Positions 1-7,330 of a stretch of DNA of 11,641 nucleotides are shown here, one piece after another (the first letter of the stretch is position 1; every line of letters starts with the position of its first letter). The notes under the pieces were generated by a model that saw nothing but the letters and a program-made list of their open reading frames with translations, ran no database searches and had not been told where the DNA came from. The position numbers and the translations under genes are program-made. Origin of the DNA: a bacterium SM23_31 (GTDB lineage: Bacteria; SM23-31); assembly GCA_001304035.1 (NCBI GenBank), contig LJUD01000204.1, positions 1 through 11,641 of the forward strand. Direction: 5' to 3'.

Positions 1-187
1 GGCACTACACTTTTTGCGAAAATCAAGACCTGCCGGCTCTAAGTTGTTGTTTTTATTATCCAGAATTTTTCGAAACCCAATTTCACTGTAGAAGAAAAGT
101 CAAGCTCATCTTTAGATAGAAAAAGGAATAATATAATTCTCATAATTTATAAAATCAACAAAATGCGGTCAAATTTAGTATATCAAC
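1..187. other. AT-rich left edge, no gene recognised
   Basis: This edge lies beyond the terminator of the minus-strand operon. All three plus-strand frames are open from the first base for a short distance and then stop (near 42, 92 and 119). The tail of a gene entering from the left therefore cannot be excluded, but none of the short peptides resembles a family I know. I see no RNA gene, repeat or clear promoter here. Confidence 0.4.
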
Positions 188-223
188 AAAAAAAGGCTGA
201 ATCCAAAAACTTTGAACTCAGCC
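188..223 (-). terminator. Rho-independent terminator of the ABC/DUF4340 operon
   Basis: Read on the minus strand, GGCTGA (223-218) pairs with TCAGCC (200-195). The stem continues inward through mostly A-T and two G-T pairs to about 13 bp with a 3-base loop. A run of seven T follows (194-188 on the minus strand). The hairpin begins 20 bases beyond the DUF4340 stop codon. Stem, tight loop and T-tract together make a textbook intrinsic terminator. The plus-strand side has no T-run after the hairpin, so it probably works in one direction only. Confidence 0.85.
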
Positions 224-243
224 CTTTGCATTAATTTAGGGTA

Positions 244-1614
244 TTACTTCTCTTTTTCTTTTTCCTTTACAAGGTCTTTTCGGGTCAGATGGAGATTTTC
301 GAAACTGTCCGCTGAAATTACGTAGTACCACTCCGCAAAGTGTGCATTCAAATCCTGCGAAATTTTTCTGCCGTTCTCCACTTTGCCTATCCATTCTTCA
401 TAAGCATCGTTAAGTTCTTTATTTTTACGGTCTTCATCGGTCCACAGACTGTCGGCTTTGGCGAAAAAATCGGTATTTTCCGGTTTTCCCGGTTCTTTGA
501 AGTAATCTTCGTTAAACGATGTAGTGATAAACAGATACCGGTTCTCTCCCGGGGCGCTGCTTTCGCTTACGGTTGTATCCGTACCGGCGGTAACCGCTTC
601 ACCGGTGCCGTATACAATTTCACCGAAGCGCAGAGTATATGTTACTCCGTCATTTGTACAAGCTTGTAATTCCCCTTCATTGGACAGCAGGCGTCCGTCA
701 TTCGAGAAAAAATACCCCTTGCTCTGCAGTGATAGGGCATCGCTCTGTAAAACAGAAATATCCCCTGCAGCTTTTTGCAGGCTTTGAGTTAAACCGGCAG
801 GTTTTGGGCGTACTCCTACAATGGAGAGGTTATCCAGTGCAGTAAGCAGTTCATTCATTTTTGTATCGTCTACTTCCTGTTCGGAAGTCATACGGTCTGC
901 CTGCCATATATCATCTTTTTTATCAAGGGAAAGCACATCCCGCTCATTTACCTGTCTTGTCCGTTCATTAATTGAGTAGTCCTTTAATATGACCCGGTTA
1001 ATATCACTTTTTAAAATTTTCAGCAGGTCTGTTTCGATCCAATCGCTGAATTTCGTAGAAATATCGATATCCATTCGTACTGCATAGACACGTTTTTGTC
1101 CGGGAATGCGAACAAATCTTATATTTTCTCTGGCTTCCACCTTTTTCCCTACAATAAAATCTGCGAGAATTATATCGTTATCACCTTTGACGGTGACGCG
1201 CTGTCCGCGCCCTGTGAGGCTGACGGCGGTTTCATCGAGCGGATCGACGACTCCGAAAGCTTCATGGTCGGCAGAATTATCGGACCGGAAATCATCTTTT
1301 TTGATACCGATAACTCCTGCAGCAGTTTTCGCAAGGCGGTCTTGCGCATCAGCAGGGTAATTATAGTGAGACGGGATTGTCCATTTGCCTTTAGAGAAGG
1401 TTATCTTGAAGGGTTGAGCCGAGCCTGTGTTCTCGTCATAATCGATTACTTCAAGTGTTTTTGCAGCATTCGGATCGGTAAAATCGGGAAAAAACAGTTC
1501 TCCCTGTTCAAGAAAGGAATTCGGTGTAATTTTTCTGGGAGCAGTTACAAATGCGAGTACCACCAAAACAATAGTCGCTCCAATAAATATCATGGTTTTG
1601 TTTTTTTCATTCAT
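244..1614 (-). CDS. DUF4340 domain-containing membrane-anchored protein
   Basis: The protein has 456 residues. One N-terminal membrane segment (about residues 7-24) is followed by a long hydrophilic region predicted to lie outside the cytoplasmic membrane. The body looks like DUF4340, which is commonly encoded next to GldG-type ABC auxiliary subunits. Recognisable family stretches include TLEVIDYDENTG near the N-terminus, KTAAGVIGIKKDDFR in the middle and a C-terminal WYYVISADSFENLHL. The ATG at 1614 follows a GAGGAG Shine-Dalgarno and lies only 2 bases after the stop of the preceding reading frame, so translational coupling is likely. The gene looks full length. It is the last cistron of the operon, with a strong terminator behind it. 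Its biochemical role is unknown; from context it is probably an extracytoplasmic partner of the ABC complex. Confidence 0.88.
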   Translation of the reverse strand: MNEKNKTMIFIGATIVLVVLAFVTAPRKITPNSFLEQGELFFPDFTDPNAAKTLEVIDYDENTGSAQPFKITFSKGKWTIPSHYNYPADAQDRLAKTAAGVIGIKKDDFRSDNSADHEAFGVVDPLDETAVSLTGRGQRVTVKGDNDIILADFIVGKKVEARENIRFVRIPGQKRVYAVRMDIDISTKFSDWIETDLLKILKSDINRVILKDYSINERTRQVNERDVLSLDKKDDIWQADRMTSEQEVDDTKMNELLTALDNLSIVGVRPKPAGLTQSLQKAAGDISVLQSDALSLQSKGYFFSNDGRLLSNEGELQACTNDGVTYTLRFGEIVYGTGEAVTAGTDTTVSESSAPGENRYLFITTSFNEDYFKEPGKPENTDFFAKADSLWTDEDRKNKELNDAYEEWIGKVENGRKISQDLNAHFAEWYYVISADSFENLHLTRKDLVKEKEKEK

Positions 1615-1616
1615 AG

Positions 1617-1856
1617 TTAACTCCTCAATCTTCTTGCTGCTGCCTCGCCTTCCCGTTCACGGCGGCGGCGGCGTACAAAAATTATCACGCCTATAGTGAA
1701 AACCGGTATCGGCGGCAGAAGAACCGCAAGCATTTTGATGCCGCTTTGTATACTGCGGATATTTGCTTCCATCTCTTCTTTGCTGCGCTGAATCTTTGCC
1801 TCTTTTTCGGCTTGTATGTTTGTTTGTAACACGTTGAACCGGCGGTTTTCAACCTC
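1617..1856 (-). pseudogene. C-terminal membrane anchor of the GldF/GldG fusion, cut off by an in-frame TAG
   Basis: These codons continue the frame of the upstream 811-residue protein directly after its TAG stop (1859-1857). They read EVENRRFNV, then a charged helical stretch, then a hydrophobic span (MLAVLLPPIPVFTIGVIIFV) and a basic tail (RRRRRERE). From my knowledge of the family, GldG-like proteins of this type end with exactly this order: charged coil, single transmembrane helix, arginine-rich tail. The segment is therefore the missing C-terminus and not a separate gene. An independent 71-codon frame could start at GTG 1832, but the nearest GGAGG (1857-1853) is about 20 bases upstream, too far for good initiation. 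Changing TAG to CAG would restore a Gln and an 891-residue protein. Stop is TAA at 1619-1617. Confidence 0.8.
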
Positions 1857-4292
1857 CTACAGATTATTTGCCATTATTTGCTTGGTCTGGTCATCCAGGT
1901 CCGCCCGCTGCTGTACTTCAGCCACTTTTTCATCAAGGCGCCGCCGGGCTTCCTGTAATGCGATCTGCGCATCTGTTTCCGCTTCCATTTGATCCCTGCT
2001 GCGCTTTTCGTCAAATTTACTTATTTGTACTTCAACGGCTTCTAATGTTCTGTGTTTAACTCTTCTATTTCTTAATTCTATAAAAGATTCATCTCCGGCA
2101 AGAACGTCCATACAGTTAATAAAGAATGTCACATTGTCAAAGTTCAAATTCCCAGGTGCCTGCTTGCGTATTTCAAAAAACTGGTCTGAAATAAAATCTA
2201 CATCGGCAATGACGATTACATTGGTGTTTATTGGGATTGCCGCCGAATCAACGGGTGAAATTTTACCTTTAATATGTGCAGCTAAAGTAAATGCCGAACC
2301 GGCAGGATAATGCGGCAAATACTGTGACGGAACCAACTGAGTTCCAAAGAAACTGCGCTGAACGAGCTGTTGATAATATAAAGAACCGGAAATCCTTCCG
2401 GTTTTTAACAGGGGCGTAAATTCATAGTCGGGATTCGTGGAACTGCCGATACTTCCCGGAAAGAGAAATACTAATTCCTGTAGTTTTTCTGTTGTATTGT
2501 GTTCCTGGTTGAATGACTCTGCATCTTCATTTGATGCCCCGAGAAAAACAAACTCAGGCGGTAAATTCGCAAGGTCGGGGTGCGGGTTATACGTATCCCA
2601 GACAATCTGTTGGGGATTCCAGCTCATACCTATAACATTCAAGAGATCATAAATATCACCTTTCGGTTCCGGCGGGGCTCCCTGATTCATAAAAGGATTT
2701 CTCTCTGCTCCGGCTTCTTCCGAAGGAGAAAGACCGACATTGACTACGGGCAGAGGGTCTACAAGCATCAGTGTCGGGTAGCCATACTCGATGTAGTACA
2801 TCAAGTTATCCATCTGCACCTGCGTTAAAGAAGAAGGCAGCACAACTAATAAACCGTCAAGCTCTTCAAATATTGGCTCATCAGCATTAATTTCAACAAC
2901 GTCATACTGTTTTTTTAATTCATCCACCACCTGCCAGGCAGGCGTGCTCTGAAAGGTCTCAAAATCTAATCCGCCAAACAGCCGGATTTTAGTATTCAAA
3001 ACTCCTATCTTTTTACGCTGAGTTTTTGCGGCAACACGGATACTGCGGATTAATTCATATTCTACGGGCAGCCCTCTATCGAAAAACGGGATGACTTCTT
3101 CCTCGGCACCACTGGTAAAAGCGACACCCATAAAAACCTGACTTATCTGAGCACGGGTACTGCCTGGTTCAGGAACGTTCATGGGTAAAATACCAAACTT
3201 TTCACGGGCATCCCGTGCCTCATCCGTGAACGGTTCTGTATCGTGCACCAATACCTGCACCTTATCTCCGGTAATCGCATCAATCTCTCTTATAAAACCG
3301 AGCAGGTTTTCCCGCTGCTGAACAAAATGCTGAGGTACTTCCTTGCTTATAAAAGCCTGAATCAACACCGGGCGGTCATCGGGGATTTCATCTAAAAGCC
3401 GCCGTGTTTCATCTGAAAGCGAATGCAGCCGCTCAGCAGTCACGTCAAGACGGAAACTCACACGTCCAATAATTACATTCAAGCTGATTACCATAATAAC
3501 TATGGCAACGGTACGTATTAATTGATGTACCCACATTTTATATCCGTCTGCTTCAATGAGCCAGTGGCGCCTGCCCAGCAGAATTATATTCATATACAGC
3601 ATCATACCTGCCAGAGATATAAAATAGAGAAATCCCGAAAAACTGATGACTCCGCTTGAAAAATCGTTAAAAGGCCCGAATACGCTCATGCTTGACATAA
3701 AATTCTCGATACTCTTGCCGAAAATCGACGAAACTTTATCAATGTACGCAAAGAACGAACAAAAAATAGCCCCTAAAATAAATGCAATAGTAACATTGGG
3801 GATCAACAGTGATGCAAACATGCCGACTGCTATAAATGCCGTTCCTATCAGCCAGAAACCGATATAATTTCCAAACATTAAGCCAAGGTCGGGACTTCCC
3901 AGCCAAAAAAGTACGAAGACATGACTTAAGGATAAAATCAGTGATGCGGTATAAACTCCAAGTGCTGCAAGGTATTTTCCCAGAACAATTTCAAGGTCTG
4001 TTCCCGGAATAGTCAATAACAGTTCATCTGTTCCCTGTTTGCGCTCCTCTGCCCAAATACCCATTGTTAAAGCAGGAATAAAAAATAACAACAGAAATGG
4101 GAAAATATTATTGAGCAAATCAAGGTTTGCTAAATTATTAAGGAAGAATCTTTCCTGCCAGAATGCAGCGGCAGCGCTTAGAAAAATAAAAAGCGTAATA
4201 AATACATAACCGGTAGGATTTGTGAAATAAAGCCGTAAATCACGCTTAAAGAGTGCATAAATTACTTTGAAATTAATATTAGTTGTCATCAC
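1857..4292 (-). CDS. Fused ABC-2 permease / GldG-like auxiliary protein, truncated by an amber codon
   Basis: This 811-residue frame fuses two parts. Residues 1 to about 245 are an ABC-2 type permease with about six membrane segments (near 28-48, 60-80, 103-131, 140-165, 167-183 and 212-240) and the conserved cytoplasmic WAEERKQGTDELL loop. A further membrane helix near 260-280 leads into a large extracytoplasmic GldG/ABC_transp_aux domain (about 281-750). A charged coiled-coil stretch (about 765-805) follows. In Bacteroidota, GldF and GldG are separate gliding-associated ABC subunits; fusions of this kind occur in other phyla, where the substrate is unknown. The start is GTG 4292 or ATG 4289, with GGAGG 7 or 10 bases upstream, 20 bases after the ATPase stop. 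The frame ends at a TAG that appears to replace a Gln codon, removing the last ~80 residues including the terminal membrane helix. Confidence 0.9.
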   Translation of the reverse strand: MMTTNINFKVIYALFKRDLRLYFTNPTGYVFITLFIFLSAAAAFWQERFFLNNLANLDLLNNIFPFLLLFFIPALTMGIWAEERKQGTDELLLTIPGTDLEIVLGKYLAALGVYTASLILSLSHVFVLFWLGSPDLGLMFGNYIGFWLIGTAFIAVGMFASLLIPNVTIAFILGAIFCSFFAYIDKVSSIFGKSIENFMSSMSVFGPFNDFSSGVISFSGFLYFISLAGMMLYMNIILLGRRHWLIEADGYKMWVHQLIRTVAIVIMVISLNVIIGRVSFRLDVTAERLHSLSDETRRLLDEIPDDRPVLIQAFISKEVPQHFVQQRENLLGFIREIDAITGDKVQVLVHDTEPFTDEARDAREKFGILPMNVPEPGSTRAQISQVFMGVAFTSGAEEEVIPFFDRGLPVEYELIRSIRVAAKTQRKKIGVLNTKIRLFGGLDFETFQSTPAWQVVDELKKQYDVVEINADEPIFEELDGLLVVLPSSLTQVQMDNLMYYIEYGYPTLMLVDPLPVVNVGLSPSEEAGAERNPFMNQGAPPEPKGDIYDLLNVIGMSWNPQQIVWDTYNPHPDLANLPPEFVFLGASNEDAESFNQEHNTTEKLQELVFLFPGSIGSSTNPDYEFTPLLKTGRISGSLYYQQLVQRSFFGTQLVPSQYLPHYPAGSAFTLAAHIKGKISPVDSAAIPINTNVIVIADVDFISDQFFEIRKQAPGNLNFDNVTFFINCMDVLAGDESFIELRNRRVKHRTLEAVEVQISKFDEKRSRDQMEAETDAQIALQEARRRLDEKVAEVQQRADLDDQTKQIMANNL

Positions 4293-4312
4293 AAGGCATC
4301 CTCCAGGAAATT

Positions 4313-5056
4313 CTAATCTGTTGGTTTTCCATAATTCGTCAATCGATAAAAATGTTCTTCTATTGAACCGTTTTCCTTTAGTTTAGCGGGTGTGCCGTCA
4401 AATACCAGCCTGCCCTCGTGTATCAAAATTACGCGGTCTGCAACGGGTTCAACTTCGTGCAAAATGTGTGTAGAAAGCAAGATGGTTTTGGTCTTTCCCA
4501 ATTCTTTGATATTTTTGCGGAAATCGCGAATCTGGTTCGGGTCTAATCCCGCAGTCGGCTCATCCATTATCAAAACATCCGGTTCATGCAGCAGTGCCTG
4601 GGCTAATCCCACCCGCTGCTGATAGCCTTTAGAGAGCTTACTAATCGGCTTTTCAAGAACCAGCTCCAGTGCACATTGTTCCGTAACTTTAGTTATGCGT
4701 TTTGCCAGTAAATCCGGTTCAAGACACCGCACTTCGCCAAAAAACTGTAAAAGTTCAAGCGGTGTCATATCCATATAAAGCGGACCGTTTTCCGGTAAAT
4801 ATCCTAACCTTTTTGCAGCATTAAGTCTCTCTTTGCGGATATCGAATCCGGCAATGTAAGCAGAACCCTCACTCGCAGAAAGATAACCGCTCAGAATTCT
4901 CAATGCAGTGGATTTACCTGCGCCATTCGGACCTAAAAAAGCAACGATTTGACCCTCAGGAATGGTAAATGAAATATCCTTTATCGCTACGAAAGGCCCA
5001 TAAAATTTTGACAGCCCGCGTGCCTCAATCATGATTTTTGGTGATGTTTCTGACAT
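4313..5056 (-). CDS. ABC transporter ATP-binding protein (GldA-like)
   Basis: This is a 247-residue complete ABC ATPase. Walker A is GPNGAGKST at residues 42-50, the signature is LSKGYQQRVG at 141-150, Walker B runs into the D-loop as LIMDEPTAGLDP at 162-173, and the H-loop STH is at 195-197. The Q-loop region reads GYLPEN (85-90), with Glu where many ABC ATPases have Gln; I recall this as usual in the GldA-like branch. The protein should dimerise in the cytoplasm and drive the permease encoded 20 bases downstream. ATG 5056 is preceded by GGGAG at a 4-base spacing. It is the first gene of the operon, directly behind a good promoter. It ends in TAG, which shows that TAG serves as a normal stop in this operon. 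Confidence 0.95.
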   Translation of the reverse strand: MSETSPKIMIEARGLSKFYGPFVAIKDISFTIPEGQIVAFLGPNGAGKSTALRILSGYLSASEGSAYIAGFDIRKERLNAAKRLGYLPENGPLYMDMTPLELLQFFGEVRCLEPDLLAKRITKVTEQCALELVLEKPISKLSKGYQQRVGLAQALLHEPDVLIMDEPTAGLDPNQIRDFRKNIKELGKTKTILLSTHILHEVEPVADRVILIHEGRLVFDGTPAKLKENGSIEEHFYRLTNYGKPTD

Positions 5057-5075
5057 TGTGCTCCCAATATTTTAA

Positions 5076-5104
5076 ATTTTAACAACTTTTGTTAGAACAT
5101 TCAA
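5076..5104 (-). promoter_or_regulatory. Sigma70-like promoter of the ABC operon
   Basis: On the minus strand, TTGAAT (5104-5099) and TAAAAT (5081-5076) are separated by exactly 17 bases. They match 4/6 and 5/6 of the -35 and -10 consensus. Transcription would begin near 5069, about a dozen bases before ATG 5056, just leaving room for the GGGAG ribosome binding site. Position and spacing are good, but the region is so AT-rich that chance matches are expected. Confidence 0.45.
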
Positions 5105-5519
5105 TTGACTGTGAAGATTCAAAATATTTTACAATATCTGTATTAAAAATTCACATTTATCTTAATATTCGCAATTAATTAAGAAATGTATTTTAATGTT
5201 GGAACAAGATACAATAATTGTAATCGACAATTTATACTGAAAATTTGGAAAGTGTACAGAAACTTCTTAAGCTGAACTATGAATACTTTGGTTATTCATA
5301 AATGATTCATATTATACGTTTTTAGAATTGATAGAGTTTCATTTTTTTATTAAAAATTTATCAAATCTAAAAAAATTTAATAAAAGAAAATAATTAAAAA
5401 TCGATTTGACACCTTTAAATCAACCAATTTATTAACCGAAAAAAACAGTGTAAAAAAAGTAAAAATAATTTGTCTCAATTTACTGGTAATGTTCGATTAA
5501 ATCAACAGGAATTTTGTAA

Positions 5520-5535
5520 AATATGCCGGCGTATT
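5520..5535. repeat. GC-cored imperfect palindrome, possible operator
   Basis: AATATGCCGGCGTATT is self-complementary except for one T/G position on each side of the GCCGGC core. It is a conspicuous GC island in DNA that is otherwise nearly all A and T. It lies about 155 bases before the ATG at 5691. A dimeric regulator site is possible; no function is demonstrated. Confidence 0.25.
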
Positions 5536-5690
5536 GTAATATTTAATTCTTAAACGGATAATAATGATACAAAACAAAATGATTTTGTATTGATTTTTAC
5601 CGCATATATTTTGTATTTTACTTCAAAGAGTTTACGGTTTTTATATTTTAGAAATATCTGTCATAATCGAATGCAAAAAACGGCATAACC

Positions 5691-6146
5691 ATGAAAATAT
5701 TACTCATCTTGTCTACCCTTTTAATATTAACAAATTGCGCAGGGGAAAATGTGAACGAGTTATATCAATCTATACCCAAAAAGTTACAGGACTGGATTGC
5801 CGAGGATAAAGACGAAATCTATAATAGAGAAACCCTGTTTAATTATATTAACGGGGGTGCTGAACTTTATTTAACGTATACATTCAAAGAAGCCTTAGTC
5901 AGAAGATTTGTTAATGCCCGGCAGCCCGATATGGAAATTGTGCTCGATATTTTTGATATGGATTCTTCTGAGGAGGCTTTCGGTATTTTTTCCAGCGAAC
6001 GTGAGGATGAGGAAATCGGAATAGGGCAGGACTCTGAATATGGAGGAGGGCTTCTGAGATTCTGGAAAGACCGTTATTTTATTTCAATGGTGGTTTTGGG
6101 TGATGAGCAAGCAGCAAAGCCGGTAATGTTTGAACAATATCCCTAA
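5691..6146 (+). CDS. DUF6599-type lipoprotein, N-terminal half (frame broken)
   Basis: This frame encodes the first half of a protein I assign to the DUF6599-type family, on the motif NYINGGAELYL (residues 51-61), the following IVLDIFDMDSSEEAFGIF stretch and FWKDRYFISMV. A short hydrophobic leader ends in LTNC (Cys16), a slightly non-standard lipobox (Asn at -1), so the product is probably an exported lipoprotein. No convincing ribosome binding site precedes ATG 5691. The frame ends abruptly after KPVMFEQYP at TAA. The second half of the same family follows in another frame at about 6130. In homologues as I remember them, roughly 25-40 residues lie between these parts, so a small internal deletion with frameshift is more likely than a single base slip. 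The function of the family is unknown. Confidence 0.7.
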   Translation: MKILLILSTLLILTNCAGENVNELYQSIPKKLQDWIAEDKDEIYNRETLFNYINGGAELYLTYTFKEALVRRFVNARQPDMEIVLDIFDMDSSEEAFGIFSSEREDEEIGIGQDSEYGGGLLRFWKDRYFISMVVLGDEQAAKPVMFEQYP

Positions 6147-6522
6147 AGAGGGATTAATAGAACGTGAAATACGTTATTTTCATGCCGTCAACTGCCTGAA
6201 CAATTACTACTACATAGCCAGCGAAAATATTCTGAATCTCGGTAAAAACACACAATGCGTGTTCGCACCATACAGGATGGACCAGGAAACCGGCTATTTA
6301 TTGTTGGTGCAATATGTAAACGAACAGCAGGCTGAAGCAGCTTATGAGAGCTTTTTAGAGATATATATGCCCGAGGCACGCGAAACAGGATTTGCACAGA
6401 TGGAAAATAAAAAATGGACCATGGCGAAAATTAACGGGCAATACATTATGATTGTTTTTGAAGCACCCGATAAAGACCGGGCTTCGAAATTACTGTCCGG
6501 TGTAATATTAAAAGAGGAATAA
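6130..6522 (+). pseudogene. DUF6599-type protein, C-terminal half in a shifted frame
   Basis: This stretch encodes NIPKEGLIEREIRYFHAVN, then NYYYIASENILNLG and a C-terminal YIMIVFEAPDKDRASKLL, which is the second half of the DUF6599-type family. It overlaps the end of the first half by 17 bases in a different frame. Its only nearby initiator is TTG 6130 with no Shine-Dalgarno, directly after an in-frame TAA (6124-6126). It therefore reads as the detached C-terminus of the preceding gene and not a separate one. Conservation inside each half is good, so the break must be recent or artefactual. The stop is 5 bases before the DUF362 gene, consistent with an original two-gene operon. Confidence 0.65.
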
Positions 6523-6527
6523 TAACG

Positions 6528-7238
6528 ATGGTAAGAATTATTACAAGGCGTGATTTTATGCGGGGAACGGCTTATGCAGCACTGGGAGCGGCGGTCGTAC
6601 TCCCGTATCAATTTAAAAATACAAGAGTTGTGCTAATTCGCCATAAGGATGTCTGGGACAGTGAATCTAAGCTAAATTCACAGATTGTCCAGCAGATGCT
6701 CGATGAAGCGGTTATGGCATTGCTGGAGCAAGACGATCCTGTTAAGGCTTTCCGGCTTCTTGTAAAACCGGACGATATTGTCGGTATTAAAAGTAATGTG
6801 TGGAGTTTTCTCCCTACTCCTGCCGAGCTGGAAAATGCTATTGAACAGCGGCTTCTAAATGCCGGTGTACAGAAAAAAAATATCGGCATCGATGACCAGG
6901 GGGTTCGCAGAAATCCGATTTTTCAAAATTCAACAGCACTCATTAATGTACGACCACTTCGTGCACATTACTGGTCAGGGATCGGCGGTTGTTTAAAAAA
7001 CTATATTATGTTTGATAATCCATCGGATTATCACGATGATAGCTGTGCAAATCTGGCGCTTTTATGGAAATTACCGGCTGTTAAAGACAAAACAAGGTTG
7101 AATATTTTGAGCGTGCTCAATCCACAGTTTCACGGCAGGGGACCGCATTATTTTGATCGCAGGTATGTCTGGAAATATAACGGTATTATTGTCGGCACTG
7201 ACCCGGGCGTGAATTGCAGACATCTCCGAAGCATATAA
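6528..7238 (+). CDS. Tat-exported DUF362-type protein, N-terminal part (frame broken near the C-terminus)
   Basis: The frame encodes 236 residues. A twin-arginine signal, TRRDFMRG (Arg7-Arg8), and a short hydrophobic stretch (about 13-27) predict export through the Tat system. The body looks like DUF362, with family-type stretches DDIVGIKSNVW (82-92), the GIGGCLKNYIMF region (151-162), LNPQFHGRGPHYFD (197-210) and GIIVGTDP (219-226). No CxxC iron-sulfur cluster motif is visible. After GTDP the frame runs into ten unrelated residues and TAA 7236-7238. The true C-terminus continues in another frame at about 7202. GAGGA upstream of ATG 6528 is the likely ribosome binding site. The 5-base gap to the DUF6599-type gene implies co-transcription. 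Some DUF362 proteins are linked to redox or iron-sulfur chemistry; the role here is unknown. Confidence 0.78.
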   Translation: MVRIITRRDFMRGTAYAALGAAVVLPYQFKNTRVVLIRHKDVWDSESKLNSQIVQQMLDEAVMALLEQDDPVKAFRLLVKPDDIVGIKSNVWSFLPTPAELENAIEQRLLNAGVQKKNIGIDDQGVRRNPIFQNSTALINVRPLRAHYWSGIGGCLKNYIMFDNPSDYHDDSCANLALLWKLPAVKDKTRLNILSVLNPQFHGRGPHYFDRRYVWKYNGIIVGTDPGVNCRHLRSI

Positions 7239-7330
7239 TGATGGCTGACGTACGGCATGGTCTCGGTACGAGTGATCCGGAAAAGATCGATTTGATAAAA
7301 CTTGGTTGGAAACAGGATATTCTGATTTGA
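7202..7330 (+). pseudogene. C-terminal remnant of the DUF362-type protein
   Basis: Reading from 7202 in the frame that ends at TGA 7328-7330 gives PGRELQTSPKHIMMADVR, then HGLGTSDPEKIDLIKLGW and a short hydrophilic end. This is the expected C-terminus of the Tat-DUF362 family, in which HLGT(S/A)D..KI(D/E)L(V/I)KLGW closes the protein. The switch from the upstream frame falls around 7203-7210, right after GTDP. In homologues as I recall them, about 20-25 residues (a VAVD... segment leading to the RPLQ-SPKHI part) separate these two points, so a short deletion with frameshift fits best. An ATG at 7238 overlaps the upstream stop, but a 30-residue independent product is unlikely. Confidence 0.72.

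Larger units (their letters stand above)
5057..5690. other. 634-base very AT-rich divergent intergenic region
   Basis: No credible coding frame is present on either strand. The left end carries the minus-strand promoter (5076-5104). A plus-strand TTGACA (5406-5411) has only a poor -10 (TTATTA, 5429-5434) at 17 bases. CATAAT (5662-5667) could be the -10 for the gene at 5691, but no clear -35 or Shine-Dalgarno accompanies it. Two inverted repeats stand out. One is a GC-cored near-palindrome at 5520-5535 (AATATGCCGGCGTATT). The other is the interrupted palindrome ACAAAAT-G-ATTTTGT at 5574-5588, nested beside longer ATACAAAA/TTTTGTAT arms (5567-5574 and 5583-5590). These could be operators or small hairpins. 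A 10-base direct repeat TTAAATCAAC (5415-5424 and 5496-5505) is probably chance. Confidence 0.5.

Noticed and set aside
1096..1620. A 174-codon plus-strand frame opposite the DUF4340 gene
   Set aside because: It is antisense to a well-recognised gene, shows no family resemblance and has no ribosome binding site; it is a shadow frame.
1857..1859. TAG read as a sense codon (amber reassignment)
   Set aside because: TAG ends the ATPase gene (4313-4315) and the ygeY-like gene (10395-10397), where the proteins are already full length, so a reassigned code is not supported.
5415..5505. Repeated TTAAATCAAC (5415-5424 and 5496-5505) as a possible array
   Set aside because: There are only two copies, in extremely AT-rich DNA, with no further unit and no spacer regularity; probably chance.
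6124..6146. Programmed frameshift between the two DUF6599-type halves
   Set aside because: I see no slippery heptamer or downstream structure at the overlap, and residues appear to be missing, which a frameshift alone would not explain.
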